NCBI GenBank assembly: GCA_000230955.3
Contig: CP007060.1
Span: forward strand, 1,674,001 to 1,738,000
Direction: 5' to 3'
Length of the DNA: 64,000 nucleotides
Source: Halobacterium sp. DL1
GTDB lineage: Archaea > Halobacteriota > Halobacteria > Halobacteriales > Halobacteriaceae
Shown here one piece after another: positions 1 to 8,740 of the stretch. The stretch's first letter is position 1. Each line of letters begins with the position of its first letter. Position numbers and translations under genes: made by a program. Below the pieces are notes generated by a model. The model worked only from the letters and a program-made list of their open reading frames with translations. It searched no databases and was not told the origin of the DNA.

Positions 1-786
1 TTCCACGACTACCACGGCGACGGGCCCTACCAGTACATCAACAAGACCCTCGATGACCGCGGCGTCCTCGAGATAGAGTTCGACCGGCCGGAGCGCCTGA
101 ACGCCTTCTCCGAGACGATGTTCGGGGAGGTCGAGGCCGCCCTCGAGAACGCCGACACCGACGAGGTGTCGTGTGTCGTCTTCTCGGGCGCCGGCGACGA
201 CGCGTTCAGTTCCGGCGCGGACATCACGGGCTTCATGACCGCGTCGCCGACCGAGCTGATGGACGTCGACGAGACCATCGTCGCCATCGACGAGTTCGAG
301 CGGCCGACGGTCGCGGCCATCGACGGCTTCTGCCTGGGCGCGGGCTTCGAAATCGCGCTCGCCTGCGACCTCCGGGTTGCGACCGAGGACTCGACGTTCG
401 GCTCCCCGGAGATAAACCTGGGACTCATCCCGGGCGGCGGCGGCACCCAGCGCCTCACCCGCATCGTCGGGGAGGGCCGCGCGAAGGAACTCGTCTTCCG
501 CGGGGAGCAGATTCCCGCCGAGCGAGCCCAGGACTGGGGGCTCGTCAACCGCGCTGTTCCGGACGAAGAGTTCGACGACACGGTCGCGGAGTTCGTCGAC
601 GACCTCGCGAACGGCCCGTCGACGGCGCTGAAGGTCGCCAAGCGCGTCATCGACGACGGCCAGGACACGAGTCTGAAGGCCGGCCTCGACGCGGAGAGCC
701 AGGGCTTCGGCCTGCTCACGACGACCGACGACATGGTCGAGGGCGTGACGGCGTTCAGAGACGACCGCGAACCGGAGTTCGAGTGA
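1..786 (+). CDS. Enoyl-CoA hydratase/isomerase family protein (5' end outside window)
   Basis: The reading frame is open from base 1, so the start lies upstream; 261 residues are visible. It is a crotonase-fold enzyme that hydrates enoyl-CoA in beta-oxidation-like pathways. The crotonase signature IDGFCLGAGFEIALACD lies at about 322-372, with the first catalytic Glu in GFEIA, and the second in GSPEINLGLIPGGGGTQR at about 403-453, so both catalytic acids are present. Its TGA overlaps the ATG of the next gene (TGATG), showing translational coupling with the thiolase. The exact substrate cannot be read from the sequence. Confidence 0.9.
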   Translation, partial: FHDYHGDGPYQYINKTLDDRGVLEIEFDRPERLNAFSETMFGEVEAALENADTDEVSCVVFSGAGDDAFSSGADITGFMTASPTELMDVDETIVAIDEFERPTVAAIDGFCLGAGFEIALACDLRVATEDSTFGSPEINLGLIPGGGGTQRLTRIVGEGRAKELVFRGEQIPAERAQDWGLVNRAVPDEEFDDTVAEFVDDLANGPSTALKVAKRVIDDGQDTSLKAGLDAESQGFGLLTTTDDMVEGVTAFRDDREPEFE

Positions 787-1979
787 TGCCCCGGAACGCA
801 GCAATCGTCGGCGGCGGACACGCGGACTGGGGCAAGCGGGCGGCCACGTGGAAAGACCTCGCCCAGGAGGCGGGGAAGGCAACCTTCGACGACGTCGACG
901 GCCTCGGCCCCGACGACGTCGAGGGGCTGTTCCTCGGCGCGGTCCAGCCCGAGCGCTTCGCGTTCCAGAGCCACGTCGCGCCGCTCGCGGCGGAACTGCT
1001 CGGCGTCGACGTGACGAAGATGATAGCGCGGACGGAGCTCGCGTGCGCGAGCGGGCAGGCCGCGCTGCGGTACGCGTGGCTCGCCATCGCCGCGGGCCAG
1101 CTAGACGTCGCGCTCGTGCTCGGCGTCGAGAAGATGAACCTCGGCGACGACTACGTCGCGGAGACGCAAGCGAGCATGACGAACGTGCTCGACCGAGAGT
1201 TCGACGGCGTGAACGGCCTCAACGCGCCGTCGTTCTTCTCGATGTTCGCCCAGCGGCACATGCACGAGTACGGAACGACCCGCGAGCAGCTCGCGAAGGT
1301 CAGCGTGAAGAACAAGAACCACGCCGCGAACAACCCGTACGCGCAGTTCCAGCAGGAGGTCGACGTCGACGACGTCCTCGACTCCTACCCAATCGCGCCG
1401 CCGCTGTGCCTGCTCGACTGCAGCGGCATCACGGACGGCGCCGCCGGCCTCCTGCTCGTCAGTGAGGAGAAGGCCCGCGAACTCACGGACACCGCGGCCT
1501 ACGTCACGGGCAGCGGCCAGTCCTGCATGGCGGCCAACTCCATCAACAACCTCCCGTCGTTCTCGGCGTGGCCCCAGGCCACCCAGGCCGCCGAGGAGGC
1601 CTACGACCAGGCCGGCATCGAGGACCCCGTGAAGGAACTCGACGTCGCGGAGATACACGACTGCTTCTCCATCAGCGAGATCATCGAGTACGAGGACCTC
1701 GGCTGGGTGGAGAAGGGCGAGGGCGGCCAGTTCATCGAGGACGGCCGCAGCGAACTCGACGGCGACATCGCCGTCAACCCGCGGGGCGGCCTGCTGGGCT
1801 GTGGCCACCCGCTCGGCGCGACCGGCGTCTCCCAGGCGCTCGAAGTGTACAAGCAGTTCACGGGCGAAGTCGAGTCCGCACGACAGGTGCCGGACAGCCC
1901 GGAGACGGGGCTCATCCACAACCTCAGCGGGAGCGGCTCCGTCCACAGCGTCATGACGCTCGCGAGGGACCCACAATGA
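786..1979 (+). CDS. Thiolase family protein (acetyl-CoA acyltransferase-like)
   Basis: This 397-residue protein has the thiolase fold: an active-site Cys at about residue 87 in ELACASGQAALR, a His in IHDCFSISE and the terminal GCGHPLGATG loop with the second Cys/His. The archaeal/SCP-x-like subgroup usually needs a DUF35 partner, and exactly such a gene follows, overlapping by four bases (ATGA). The start ATG overlaps the stop of the hydratase gene. Role: thiolytic cleavage or Claisen condensation of acyl-CoA in the cytoplasm. Direction (degradation or synthesis) is not decided by sequence; the neighbouring hydratase and acyl-CoA synthetase favour degradation. Confidence 0.88.
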   Translation: MPRNAAIVGGGHADWGKRAATWKDLAQEAGKATFDDVDGLGPDDVEGLFLGAVQPERFAFQSHVAPLAAELLGVDVTKMIARTELACASGQAALRYAWLAIAAGQLDVALVLGVEKMNLGDDYVAETQASMTNVLDREFDGVNGLNAPSFFSMFAQRHMHEYGTTREQLAKVSVKNKNHAANNPYAQFQQEVDVDDVLDSYPIAPPLCLLDCSGITDGAAGLLLVSEEKARELTDTAAYVTGSGQSCMAANSINNLPSFSAWPQATQAAEEAYDQAGIEDPVKELDVAEIHDCFSISEIIEYEDLGWVEKGEGGQFIEDGRSELDGDIAVNPRGGLLGCGHPLGATGVSQALEVYKQFTGEVESARQVPDSPETGLIHNLSGSGSVHSVMTLARDPQ

Positions 1980-2527
1980 CCGACACGCACGACCAGGCGG
2001 ACGCGCGACCGGACGGCGGTGAGCCATCTGAGGACGCCGACGAATCCGCGCGTCGCACCATCTCGATTCCCGACAGCATCGAACTGCCGCGCCTGCTGGA
2101 CTTCTACGACCTGCAGGACGCCGACCACACACGCATCCACGAGTTCTACGACCGCCTCCGAGAGGGGTCGCTTTCTACCACCCAGTGTGAGGACTGCGGC
2201 GAACTCCACTTCCCGCCGCGGGTCGTCTGCCCGGAGTGCACGAGCGACGACCTCGACTACGTCTCGCTCCCGCACGAGGGGACGCTGTTCGCGTTCTCGA
2301 CGGTGCGCGGGAGCGGGCCGCTCGGGATGACCGACGACGTGCCGTTCGTGACGGGCGTCGTGGAACTCGACGGCGTCGACCTCCGACTGTCGGCCCGCAT
2401 CGACGGCGCTGAGTACGACGACCTCGCCATCGGCGACCCGGTGGAACTCGAAGTCGTGGACATCGACGGTCCCACCGACCAGCACCGGGTGTTTTACCGG
2501 TTCCGCCCCCGGGGTGAGACAGCATGA
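1976..2527 (+). CDS. DUF35 Zn-ribbon/OB-fold protein, thiolase partner
   Basis: A 183-residue protein with an acidic N-terminal extension of about 30 residues, a zinc ribbon (C71, C74, C85, C88; CEDCGELHFPP...CPEC) and then an OB-fold-like DUF35 region (residues about 90-180). In archaea, proteins of this family bridge thiolase and partner enzymes and bind the CoA arm of the substrate (established for the thiolase/HMG-CoA synthase complex). Here it is translationally coupled on both sides (ATGA overlaps), so it very probably forms a complex with the preceding thiolase. The disordered acidic N-terminus is longer than in many family members. Confidence 0.85.
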   Translation: MTDTHDQADARPDGGEPSEDADESARRTISIPDSIELPRLLDFYDLQDADHTRIHEFYDRLREGSLSTTQCEDCGELHFPPRVVCPECTSDDLDYVSLPHEGTLFAFSTVRGSGPLGMTDDVPFVTGVVELDGVDLRLSARIDGAEYDDLAIGDPVELEVVDIDGPTDQHRVFYRFRPRGETA

Positions 2528-4164
2528 CGATGGACTACGACCTGACGATCACGAAGTTCCTGGAGCGCGCGAACGACCTCTTCGACCACAAGGAGATCGT
2601 CACCGCGCTCCCCGACGGCAGCACGCACCGGTACACGTACGGCGACGCCTACGAGCGAATCAGCCAGCTCGCCCACGCACTCGACGACTACGGGATGGAT
2701 CCCGGCGATCGCTCGGGCGTGATGGCGGTCAACCACTTCCGCCACTACGAGCTCTACTTCGGGCCGTCGTGCAGCGCGCGCAGCATCCACATGGTGAACC
2801 ACCGGCTCCCCGAACACCACCTCGTCGAGATTATCAACGAGGCCGAAGACCGGTTGATGTTCGTCGACCCGCAGTTCGTCGACACCCTCGAACCCATCGC
2901 GGACGAACTCGAGACGGTCGAGCAGTACGTCGTGCTCGGCGACGAGGACGACGTCCCGGACACCTCCCTCGAACCGGTGACGGACTACGAGTCGTTCATC
3001 GCGGGCTACGACACCGACTACGACTGGCCCGAGATGGACGAGGAACGCGAGAGCGCGCTCTGCTACACCTCCGGAACGACGGGGTTACCGAAGGGCGTCC
3101 AGTACACCCACCGCGGCCAGTTCCTCCACACGATGATGCACAGCCACGTCGACGTCTTCGCGGTCAGCGAGTCCGACGTGGTGATGCCCGTGGTGCCGAT
3201 GTTCCACGTCAACGGCTGGGGGTTCCCCTACACGACGACGTTCACGGGCGCGAAGATCGTGCTGCCCGGCCAGCACACCGACCCCGATGACCTCATTCCC
3301 ATCATCCAGGACGAGGACGTGACCATCGCGGCCGCCGTCCCCACTGTGTGGATGGAGGTCGACCGCATCATCGAGGAATCCGACGACATGGGCCCGGAGG
3401 TCCTCGAGAGCCTCCAGGATGTCCTCATCGGCGGGAGCTCCCCACCCGAATCGCTCATCCGGAAGTACGACGAGGTGTACGAGGCGCCCATCGGGCAGGG
3501 CTACGGGATGACCGAGGCGTCCCCCCACCTCGCGAACACGCTGATGACGACCGAGGTGAAACAGCTCTCGGAGTCCGAACAGGACCGCCTCCGCATGAAG
3601 GCAGGCGTTCCGGCGCCGGGCGTGAAGATTCGGCTCCGTGACGAGGACGACGAAGACGTGCCCCACGACGGGGAGAGCCCGGGCGAGGTCCAGGCGCGAG
3701 CGCCGTGGCTCGCCGGCGAGTACTACGAGCGCCCCGACGCCACCGAGGCCTCCTTCAGCGACGACGGCTGGTTCTGCAGCGGCGACGTCGCGACGCTCGA
3801 CGAGTACGGCTACCTCGACGTCGTCGACCGACTCGACGACGTGATCAAGAGCGGCGGCGAGTGGATCTCCTCCATCGAACTGGAGAACGCCCTCATCGGG
3901 CACGACGGCGTCGAGGAGGCGACCGTCATCGGCGTCCCCCACGAGAAGTGGCAGGAACGCCCCGTTGCGTACGTCGTCACGGCCGACGGCGTGACCGTCG
4001 ACGACCTGCGCGAGTACCTCCTCGAGCAGTTCCCGAAGTGGTGGCTGCCGGACCGCTTCGAGTTCGTCGACAAAGTGCCGAAGACGACCACCGGGAAGTT
4101 CGACAAGAAGGTGCTCGTCGAGCAGTTCGAGTCCGAGCACGGGTCGCTGCCCGTCGAGGACTGA
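2524..4164 (+). CDS. AMP-forming acyl-CoA synthetase
   Basis: This 546-residue ANL-superfamily enzyme activates a carboxylic acid to its acyl-CoA with ATP. The phosphate-binding motif YTSGTTGLPKG starts at about residue 180, GYGMTEASP at about 327, and the C-terminal catalytic Lys motif KTTTGKFDKK at about 519. Overall layout resembles medium/long-chain fatty acid CoA ligases. It is the last gene of the four-gene overlapping operon and would feed substrate to the hydratase and thiolase. The acid used is unknown. A second, different ligase is encoded at 15783-17342, so two specificities are likely. Confidence 0.88.
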   Translation: MTMDYDLTITKFLERANDLFDHKEIVTALPDGSTHRYTYGDAYERISQLAHALDDYGMDPGDRSGVMAVNHFRHYELYFGPSCSARSIHMVNHRLPEHHLVEIINEAEDRLMFVDPQFVDTLEPIADELETVEQYVVLGDEDDVPDTSLEPVTDYESFIAGYDTDYDWPEMDEERESALCYTSGTTGLPKGVQYTHRGQFLHTMMHSHVDVFAVSESDVVMPVVPMFHVNGWGFPYTTTFTGAKIVLPGQHTDPDDLIPIIQDEDVTIAAAVPTVWMEVDRIIEESDDMGPEVLESLQDVLIGGSSPPESLIRKYDEVYEAPIGQGYGMTEASPHLANTLMTTEVKQLSESEQDRLRMKAGVPAPGVKIRLRDEDDEDVPHDGESPGEVQARAPWLAGEYYERPDATEASFSDDGWFCSGDVATLDEYGYLDVVDRLDDVIKSGGEWISSIELENALIGHDGVEEATVIGVPHEKWQERPVAYVVTADGVTVDDLREYLLEQFPKWWLPDRFEFVDKVPKTTTGKFDKKVLVEQFESEHGSLPVED

Positions 4165-4180
4165 CGGCGACCGCCGTCCG

Positions 4181-4708
4181 CTAGAACTTCCGGTTGTTCT
4201 CCGGGTCGAGGTTGTCGAACAGCTCGGGACTCGCGCCGAACTCCAGGACGTTCGTCATCACGGAGGTACGGACGTTCAGCACCGTCTTCCCGTGGTTCTT
4301 GTAGAACTCGTGGAGCCACCGCTCGCCGTGTTCCCGCGTCGGGAACAGCATGATGGTCTTCCACTGGTACTCGCCGTCAGAGAGGAAGTAGAGGAGGGTA
4401 TGCTCGTCGTCGCGGATGTGCTCCATCGTCCCCCGCCACTCCTCGGCGAAGTACTCGGGGTTGAACTTGAACTCGAACAGCTCGAAGACGAAGTACTCCT
4501 CGTTCGGGACGATGGCCTCCCGGAAGACGCCCGCCTCGCGCATGTTCCGGATGGACTCGTTGACGGTGACGTAGGAGACGTCGATGTCGTAGTCGGCCGC
4601 CAGAATCTCCGAGAGGTCCCGTGAGGAGACGCTGGGGTCCTTCGCGAGTTCGCGGAGAATGTAGATGTCCCGCTCCTTGAACTCGTGGGCCGGTCTGTCG
4701 TTCGCCAT
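4181..4708 (-). CDS. Winged-helix transcriptional regulator (haloarchaeal family)
   Basis: A 175-residue protein whose first 70 residues (KERDIYILRELAKDPSVSSRDLSEIL...) form a winged helix-turn-helix resembling the Lrp/MarR type. The remaining about 100 residues hold an aromatic-rich domain with no catalytic motif I recognise, possibly a ligand or dimer domain. It converges on the acyl-CoA synthetase gene with a 16-base gap, so control of that operon is plausible but unproven. It carries its own upstream region before tRNA-Glu. Specific family name not known to me. Confidence 0.75.
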   Translation of the reverse strand: MANDRPAHEFKERDIYILRELAKDPSVSSRDLSEILAADYDIDVSYVTVNESIRNMREAGVFREAIVPNEEYFVFELFEFKFNPEYFAEEWRGTMEHIRDDEHTLLYFLSDGEYQWKTIMLFPTREHGERWLHEFYKNHGKTVLNVRTSVMTNVLEFGASPELFDNLDPENNRKF

Positions 4709-4797
4709 GACGCTTCGTTGCCGAGTAGGCGTGTTAAGCGTCGTGATTCCTTGGCGATCCCCAGCAGTATCGTCCCGGGGTACGTTCCGCAGAAGAG

Positions 4798-4872
4798 TGC
4801 TCCGTCAGGGATTTGAACCCTAGTCCTTGCCGTGAGAGGGCAAGATGATTGGCCGGACTACACCAACGGAGC
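4798..4872 (-). tRNA. tRNA-Glu (anticodon CUC)
   Basis: The reverse strand folds as a cloverleaf of 75 nt: acceptor GCTCCGT pairing with ACGGAGC, discriminator A, anticodon stem TTGCC/GGCAA around loop CTCTCAC (anticodon CTC, reading GAG), and T arm with GGTTCAAATCC. No intron and no encoded CCA is seen. An AT-rich element (TTATTTGT at about 4899-4906) lies roughly 30 bases upstream and probably is its TATA box. Confidence 0.95.
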
Positions 4873-4987
4873 GCGACACTCCTCCGTAGCCTGGGTGTAC
4901 AAATAACGGTTTCGTCTCGCCGCCCGTGTGCCACGGTCTGACGGGTCGGAGCGGCGGGGGGGACGGGCTTGCGACGGGGGACCCAAC

Positions 4988-6499
4988 TCAGGGGTCGACG
5001 GACTTCGACACCCACCCGGAGGCCCCGCTCGGGTACGGCGACTCCTCCTCGCGTGGCTGGAGCGTGCCGGTGCCGTCGGTGGCGCGGACGACGACCTCGT
5101 GGGAGCGCTCCGGTGGGTCGTACTCGTAGGCCCACTGGCGCCAGACGTCCTCGCCGGGCAGCGGTCCCGAGAGGCGCGCGTCCGCCCACGAGTCGCCGCC
5201 ATCGGTCGACACCTCGACGCGCTCGATACCGCGCGTCCCGGCGTAGGCGTGGCCGGCCACCTGCTTGCGGCCGTCCTCGAGGTCGTTCTCGACGTGGAGT
5301 TTGGCGACAGTGTTCACCGGCCCGGTCCCGTGCCAGCCGCGCTCCTCCCAGTAGCCGTCCTCCTCGGTCTCCAGGATCTCGATCTCCGTGAGCCACTTGA
5401 CGTTGATCTCGCCCCAGTGCCCGGGAATCAGGGCGCGCGCCGGGTAGCCGTGCCCGCGGGGGAGCGCCTCGCCGTTCATGCCGAATGCGAGGAAGCCGTC
5501 CTCAAGGGCGGACAGCGGGAACTCCTCGTAGAACCCGTCCGCCGCGCGCAGCATCACGCAACAGCCCTCGGTGGGTACCGCGGGTTCGACGAGGTCCATA
5601 ATCGGCACGCCCTGCCAGAGCGCGTTGTCGAGTTTCCGGCCGTTGAGCCCCTCGCCGACGCAGCGCAGGGAGACGAACTGGTTCTCGGCGTCCATCGACG
5701 TCACGTCGTCGTACGTGTACGTCCGCTCCTCCTCGACAGCGCCGGTGACCGACAGCTCCCAGGAGTCGGCGCTCCGGTCCGGGTTCACCGAGTTGATGTC
5801 GACCTCGTAGAAGCTGTCGCTGACCAGGGGCTCCAGCCCCGCCACGTCGAGGGACTGTGTCTCGGCCGTACCGAGCAGGCTCTCGGTCTCGGATTCGAGG
5901 CTGCGGTCCACCTCGAGCGGTGCCACGGTGGTGTCGGAGTCGCGGCCCGACCCGAGGAGGAAGCCGGCCAGCGTGACCGTGACCGCACTCGCCACGCCGC
6001 CGAGGATGCGGCGCCTGTCCGCGGCGACGTCCGGCGTCCGGCCGTCCGCCGAGAGCGTCGTCGCAGCGATCACCACGCTGACGGCTGCGCCGGTCGCAAA
6101 GGCGGGGAGGAGGGCGCCAGTGAGGACGACGGACAGCAGCCCAGTCGAAGCGGCGCCGACCACCGGGGCGACGACCCGCGACCGGGCGCGCCGGCCGGCG
6201 GCCAGTCCGACGGAGGCGGCGAGCGTCAGCAGGAACCAAGCGAGGGCGAGCGCCGCCACCAGGTTGAGCGTCTCGCCGAGATCGCCGAGGACGAGAATCG
6301 CGAACCTGACGACCGCCGCGGGCATCTCGCGACTCAGCAGGCTGGCGATGGGTCCGGCGACGAACGAGGGGGTGAACCCCGCGACGGCGTACGAGGCGGC
6401 GAGCCCAGCGAGCCCCGCGAACAGGGAGACGATCACCGTGGCTGCGCCCGGGAGGCGGCGGGCCGCGGCGCGACGGACGCTGAGAGGCTGTTCGGTCAC
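4988..6499 (-). CDS. Five-TM membrane protein with external sulfite-oxidase-like molybdenum cofactor domain
   Basis: 503 residues from a GTG at 6499, chosen because it follows the upstream stop by four bases; an ATG at 6550 would overlap the upstream gene by about 47 bases. Residues 18-150 hold four hydrophobic helices (about 18-41, 77-100, 109-130, 132-150), with Arg-rich loops (RRAAARR; GRRARSR) on the predicted inside. A fifth helix (167-185) is preceded by DRRRILGG (161-168), a Tat-like motif. Residues 220-500 are a sulfite-oxidase/molybdopterin domain with the probable Mo-ligand Cys280 in SLRCVGEGLNG, and a C-terminal dimerisation-like Ig domain. Predicted topology puts the cofactor domain outside. 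Likely a membrane-anchored oxidoreductase; substrate and redox partner unknown. It follows the spondin lipoprotein in one operon. Confidence 0.85.
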   Translation of the reverse strand: MTEQPLSVRRAAARRLPGAATVIVSLFAGLAGLAASYAVAGFTPSFVAGPIASLLSREMPAAVVRFAILVLGDLGETLNLVAALALAWFLLTLAASVGLAAGRRARSRVVAPVVGAASTGLLSVVLTGALLPAFATGAAVSVVIAATTLSADGRTPDVAADRRRILGGVASAVTVTLAGFLLGSGRDSDTTVAPLEVDRSLESETESLLGTAETQSLDVAGLEPLVSDSFYEVDINSVNPDRSADSWELSVTGAVEEERTYTYDDVTSMDAENQFVSLRCVGEGLNGRKLDNALWQGVPIMDLVEPAVPTEGCCVMLRAADGFYEEFPLSALEDGFLAFGMNGEALPRGHGYPARALIPGHWGEINVKWLTEIEILETEEDGYWEERGWHGTGPVNTVAKLHVENDLEDGRKQVAGHAYAGTRGIERVEVSTDGGDSWADARLSGPLPGEDVWRQWAYEYDPPERSHEVVVRATDGTGTLQPREEESPYPSGASGWVSKSVDP

Positions 6500-6503
6500 A
6501 GGC

Positions 6504-7367
6504 TCAGGCCTCCATCGAGTCGACCGTAACGGTGACCTCGAGGACGTCACCGGTCGCGGGGTAGTCGAACCCGTCGTCGACGGACATGACGTTGCGGACG
6601 GTGGCGTCCTCGCTCGGTCCGGAGTCGGCCTCCATCTGCCGCGGGGCCTGGTCGCCCCCGGTTCCCGGCTCCTGGTTCTGCTCGGTGCCCGCGTCCCAGA
6701 GCGTGAACTGGTCGGTCACGTCGCCCGTGACCGGTTCACCGTCCTCGTACAGCGGGACGCCGTCCGTCCCGGGGGCGTAGAACAGGTCGTTCGACTGGAC
6801 GAACATCGTCGCCAGCGAGAGGCGCTTACCCGCGGCCGCTTCGACGGTGAACTCGTAGGACTCGCCTGGACCGATGGGCGCGGGTTCGTCGGCGTCTTTC
6901 GGCACGGCCACCGAGTCGACCGTCGCGTCACTCGTCTCCATCGAGACTTCCTCGACGAGTGCGGTCGGCGACCCGTCCTCGGCGAGCCGTTCCAGTCCCG
7001 TGCTGGCGGCCGCTCCGGGCGCGAACAGCGGGTTGTCGCCCTCGTGGACGGCGTAGGCCGCGGGAGAGAGCGGGACGGCTTTGCCGCCGTCCATCGTCTG
7101 GAGGGTCGACCTGTCGGAGACGTTCCGGACGCAGACGGTGAGCATCGTGGACATCATCTCGTCCTCCGTGGTGTCGTCCATGTCGTCACCGTCGTTCATC
7201 CCCTCTTCGGTCGTAGTCATGCCATCCTCCGTCGTCGTCATCATTTCCCCGGTCGTCGTGTCGTCGCTGCCACCGCGGTCCACGATATCCGTGCACCCGG
7301 CCAGGGCCGCGACGCCGAGGGTCGTTGCGCCAGTGACGAACCGCCGTCGGGTCGTGTCGTCTGACAT
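6504..7367 (-). CDS. Spondin-domain lipoprotein, Tat-exported
   Basis: 287 residues. The N-terminus TRRRFVTGATTLGVAALAGC has a twin-arginine motif at 7-10 and a lipobox ending in Cys25, so it should be exported by Tat and lipid-anchored. Residues 28-65 are a low-complexity Thr/Glu/Met/Asp linker. The rest (LTVCVRNVS ... APGAAASTGLERLAEDG ... YEFTVEA ... LATMFVQSNDLFYAP) matches the pattern of the Spondin_N family, beta-sandwich domains of unclear prokaryotic role. It ends four bases before the molybdenum-cofactor membrane protein, so the two are likely made together at the cell surface. Confidence 0.82.
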   Translation of the reverse strand: MSDDTTRRRFVTGATTLGVAALAGCTDIVDRGGSDDTTTGEMMTTTEDGMTTTEEGMNDGDDMDDTTEDEMMSTMLTVCVRNVSDRSTLQTMDGGKAVPLSPAAYAVHEGDNPLFAPGAAASTGLERLAEDGSPTALVEEVSMETSDATVDSVAVPKDADEPAPIGPGESYEFTVEAAAGKRLSLATMFVQSNDLFYAPGTDGVPLYEDGEPVTGDVTDQFTLWDAGTEQNQEPGTGGDQAPRQMEADSGPSEDATVRNVMSVDDGFDYPATGDVLEVTVTVDSMEA

Positions 7368-7510
7368 CTCGTTCGTACCGTGGACGTATCACTGAATAGT
7401 GATTTCTCAAACTCCGGACGAACTCCCACTCGGCTCTCTGCAGACTCTCTCTAGAGTTCGACCGAGTTCGCCCGGGCTGTTCCGAGAATTGGTGGCTGGG
7501 CGTCTCGCTG

Positions 7511-8254
7511 TCAGGGCGCGAGCCGGTTCTTGCGGTGTTTCATCTCCGACTCGTAGTAGTCGAACGTGTGCGGACACCACTCCGCGGCGATGTCGAGTAG
7601 CTCCTCGGTGAGCTCCCGGATCTCCCACTGGGCGTCGGCGGCCGCGCGCATGTCCGCGACGTGCATCAGCGAGCGCGGGTTGAGCGTGACGACGACGTTC
7701 ACCTCCGTGCCGATGGGGAGGACGAACCGGGCGTCCTCGGGGGGCATGCCCAGGTCGAGCAGTTCCTGGTACTCCTCGACCGACCGCCTGACCGAGGAGC
7801 GGAAGACCGCTTCGCGCTTCTCGATGGTGTCGTCGTCGACGTCGCTGTTCTTCTGGTTGCGGCCGACCCAGTCGGGGTCGATGGCCGACGGCGGCGTGAC
7901 GACCATCTCGCCGTCCTCGACGTCCGCCGGGTCGACGTCGTCGAACGCGACGTAGCGCATCGACTGGACGTCGAAGCTGGCGTGGCGGTGGCGGGTGAGC
8001 TGTGCCATGCAGGACCGGCTCATCCCCTCGATGGCGAACGTCGCGCTCGGGTGTTCGAACGGGCCGTAGTGGCCGCGCTTGAGGAGCTTCGCGAGGAAGT
8101 TTGCCGTCTGTTCGTCGATGGTGTCGCCCTCGACGCCGGCCATCGCCTCGTCGAAGGACTCGTCACCGACCCAGTCGCTCTTGTAGTCGTTTCGTGCCCC
8201 CCGGCAGATGAGTTCCTCCGGGTTGTCGGTTGCTTCGAGGAGGCGCACTCGCAT
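7511..8254 (-). CDS. thyX: FAD-dependent thymidylate synthase ThyX
   Basis: 247 residues from ATG 8254; ten extra upstream codons exist but begin with no conserved sequence. It methylates dUMP to dTMP using methylene-tetrahydrofolate and NADPH with FAD. The diagnostic RHRX7S motif is present (R88-H89-R90 ... S98), followed by MRY, and the C-terminal half holds NPRSLMHVADMRAAADAQWEIRELT, typical of the flavin/dUMP site. Haloarchaea vary in using ThyA or ThyX; no thyA is in this window. Confidence 0.95.
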   Translation of the reverse strand: MRVRLLEATDNPEELICRGARNDYKSDWVGDESFDEAMAGVEGDTIDEQTANFLAKLLKRGHYGPFEHPSATFAIEGMSRSCMAQLTRHRHASFDVQSMRYVAFDDVDPADVEDGEMVVTPPSAIDPDWVGRNQKNSDVDDDTIEKREAVFRSSVRRSVEEYQELLDLGMPPEDARFVLPIGTEVNVVVTLNPRSLMHVADMRAAADAQWEIRELTEELLDIAAEWCPHTFDYYESEMKHRKNRLAP

Positions 8255-8338
8255 ACTGCCGATGAGTGTCCGCCGCGTCACCAAAAACGCTCCGACCCTG
8301 CCGCCAACCCGAAGTGGGACTGGCAGGTACTAGCACAC

Positions 8339-8677
8339 ATGCCGTACCAGAAGCAGAACCTCGCGGACGCCGAATCGTTGCTCCCAGACGACGCGCGAGC
8401 GGAGATGTTCCAACTGAAGGACGCCCTGGGTACCGACGAGGTGGCGTTCACCGTCTACGCCATGGAGCCCGGTTCGGAGGGGATGGCCCACGACCACTCG
8501 GCCGACGACCAGGAGGAGGTGTACTACGTCGTCACCGGCGGCGTGGACATCGACTTCGGCACGGAGACGGTGCCACTGGAGGAGCGCGAGGCCATCCGCA
8601 TCGACCCGGACGAGGAGCGCCAGATCCGGAACCGGGACCACTACTCGGAGCTCGTGCTCGTTGGGGCGCCGCGATAG
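8339..8677 (+). CDS. Small cupin-domain protein
   Basis: 112 residues forming a single cupin barrel: metal-site motif HDHSADDQEEVYYVVTGG (His, His, Glu) and second motif EREAIRIDPDEERQIRNRDH. The family includes many small metal-binding enzymes and binding proteins; nothing here assigns a substrate. The gene lies alone, 84 bases downstream of the divergent thyX start, with a short gap before the hydrolase that follows. Confidence 0.8.
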   Translation: MPYQKQNLADAESLLPDDARAEMFQLKDALGTDEVAFTVYAMEPGSEGMAHDHSADDQEEVYYVVTGGVDIDFGTETVPLEEREAIRIDPDEERQIRNRDHYSELVLVGAPR

Positions 8678-8740
8678 GTCGCGGCCGTCCCCGCCGAAAT
8701 CGGCCAGAAACGTCTAAGTCGCGGCCGTCGTAGCGAGGGC

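Noticed and set aside
4928-6529. Long + strand open frame opposite the molybdenum-cofactor gene
   Set aside because: The opposite strand has clear domain motifs (Mo ligand, helices) and the + frame has none.
6500-6550. ATG 6550 as the start of the molybdenum-cofactor protein
   Set aside because: It would overlap the upstream spondin gene by about 47 bases with no hydrophobic or conserved residues added; GTG 6499 follows the upstream stop.
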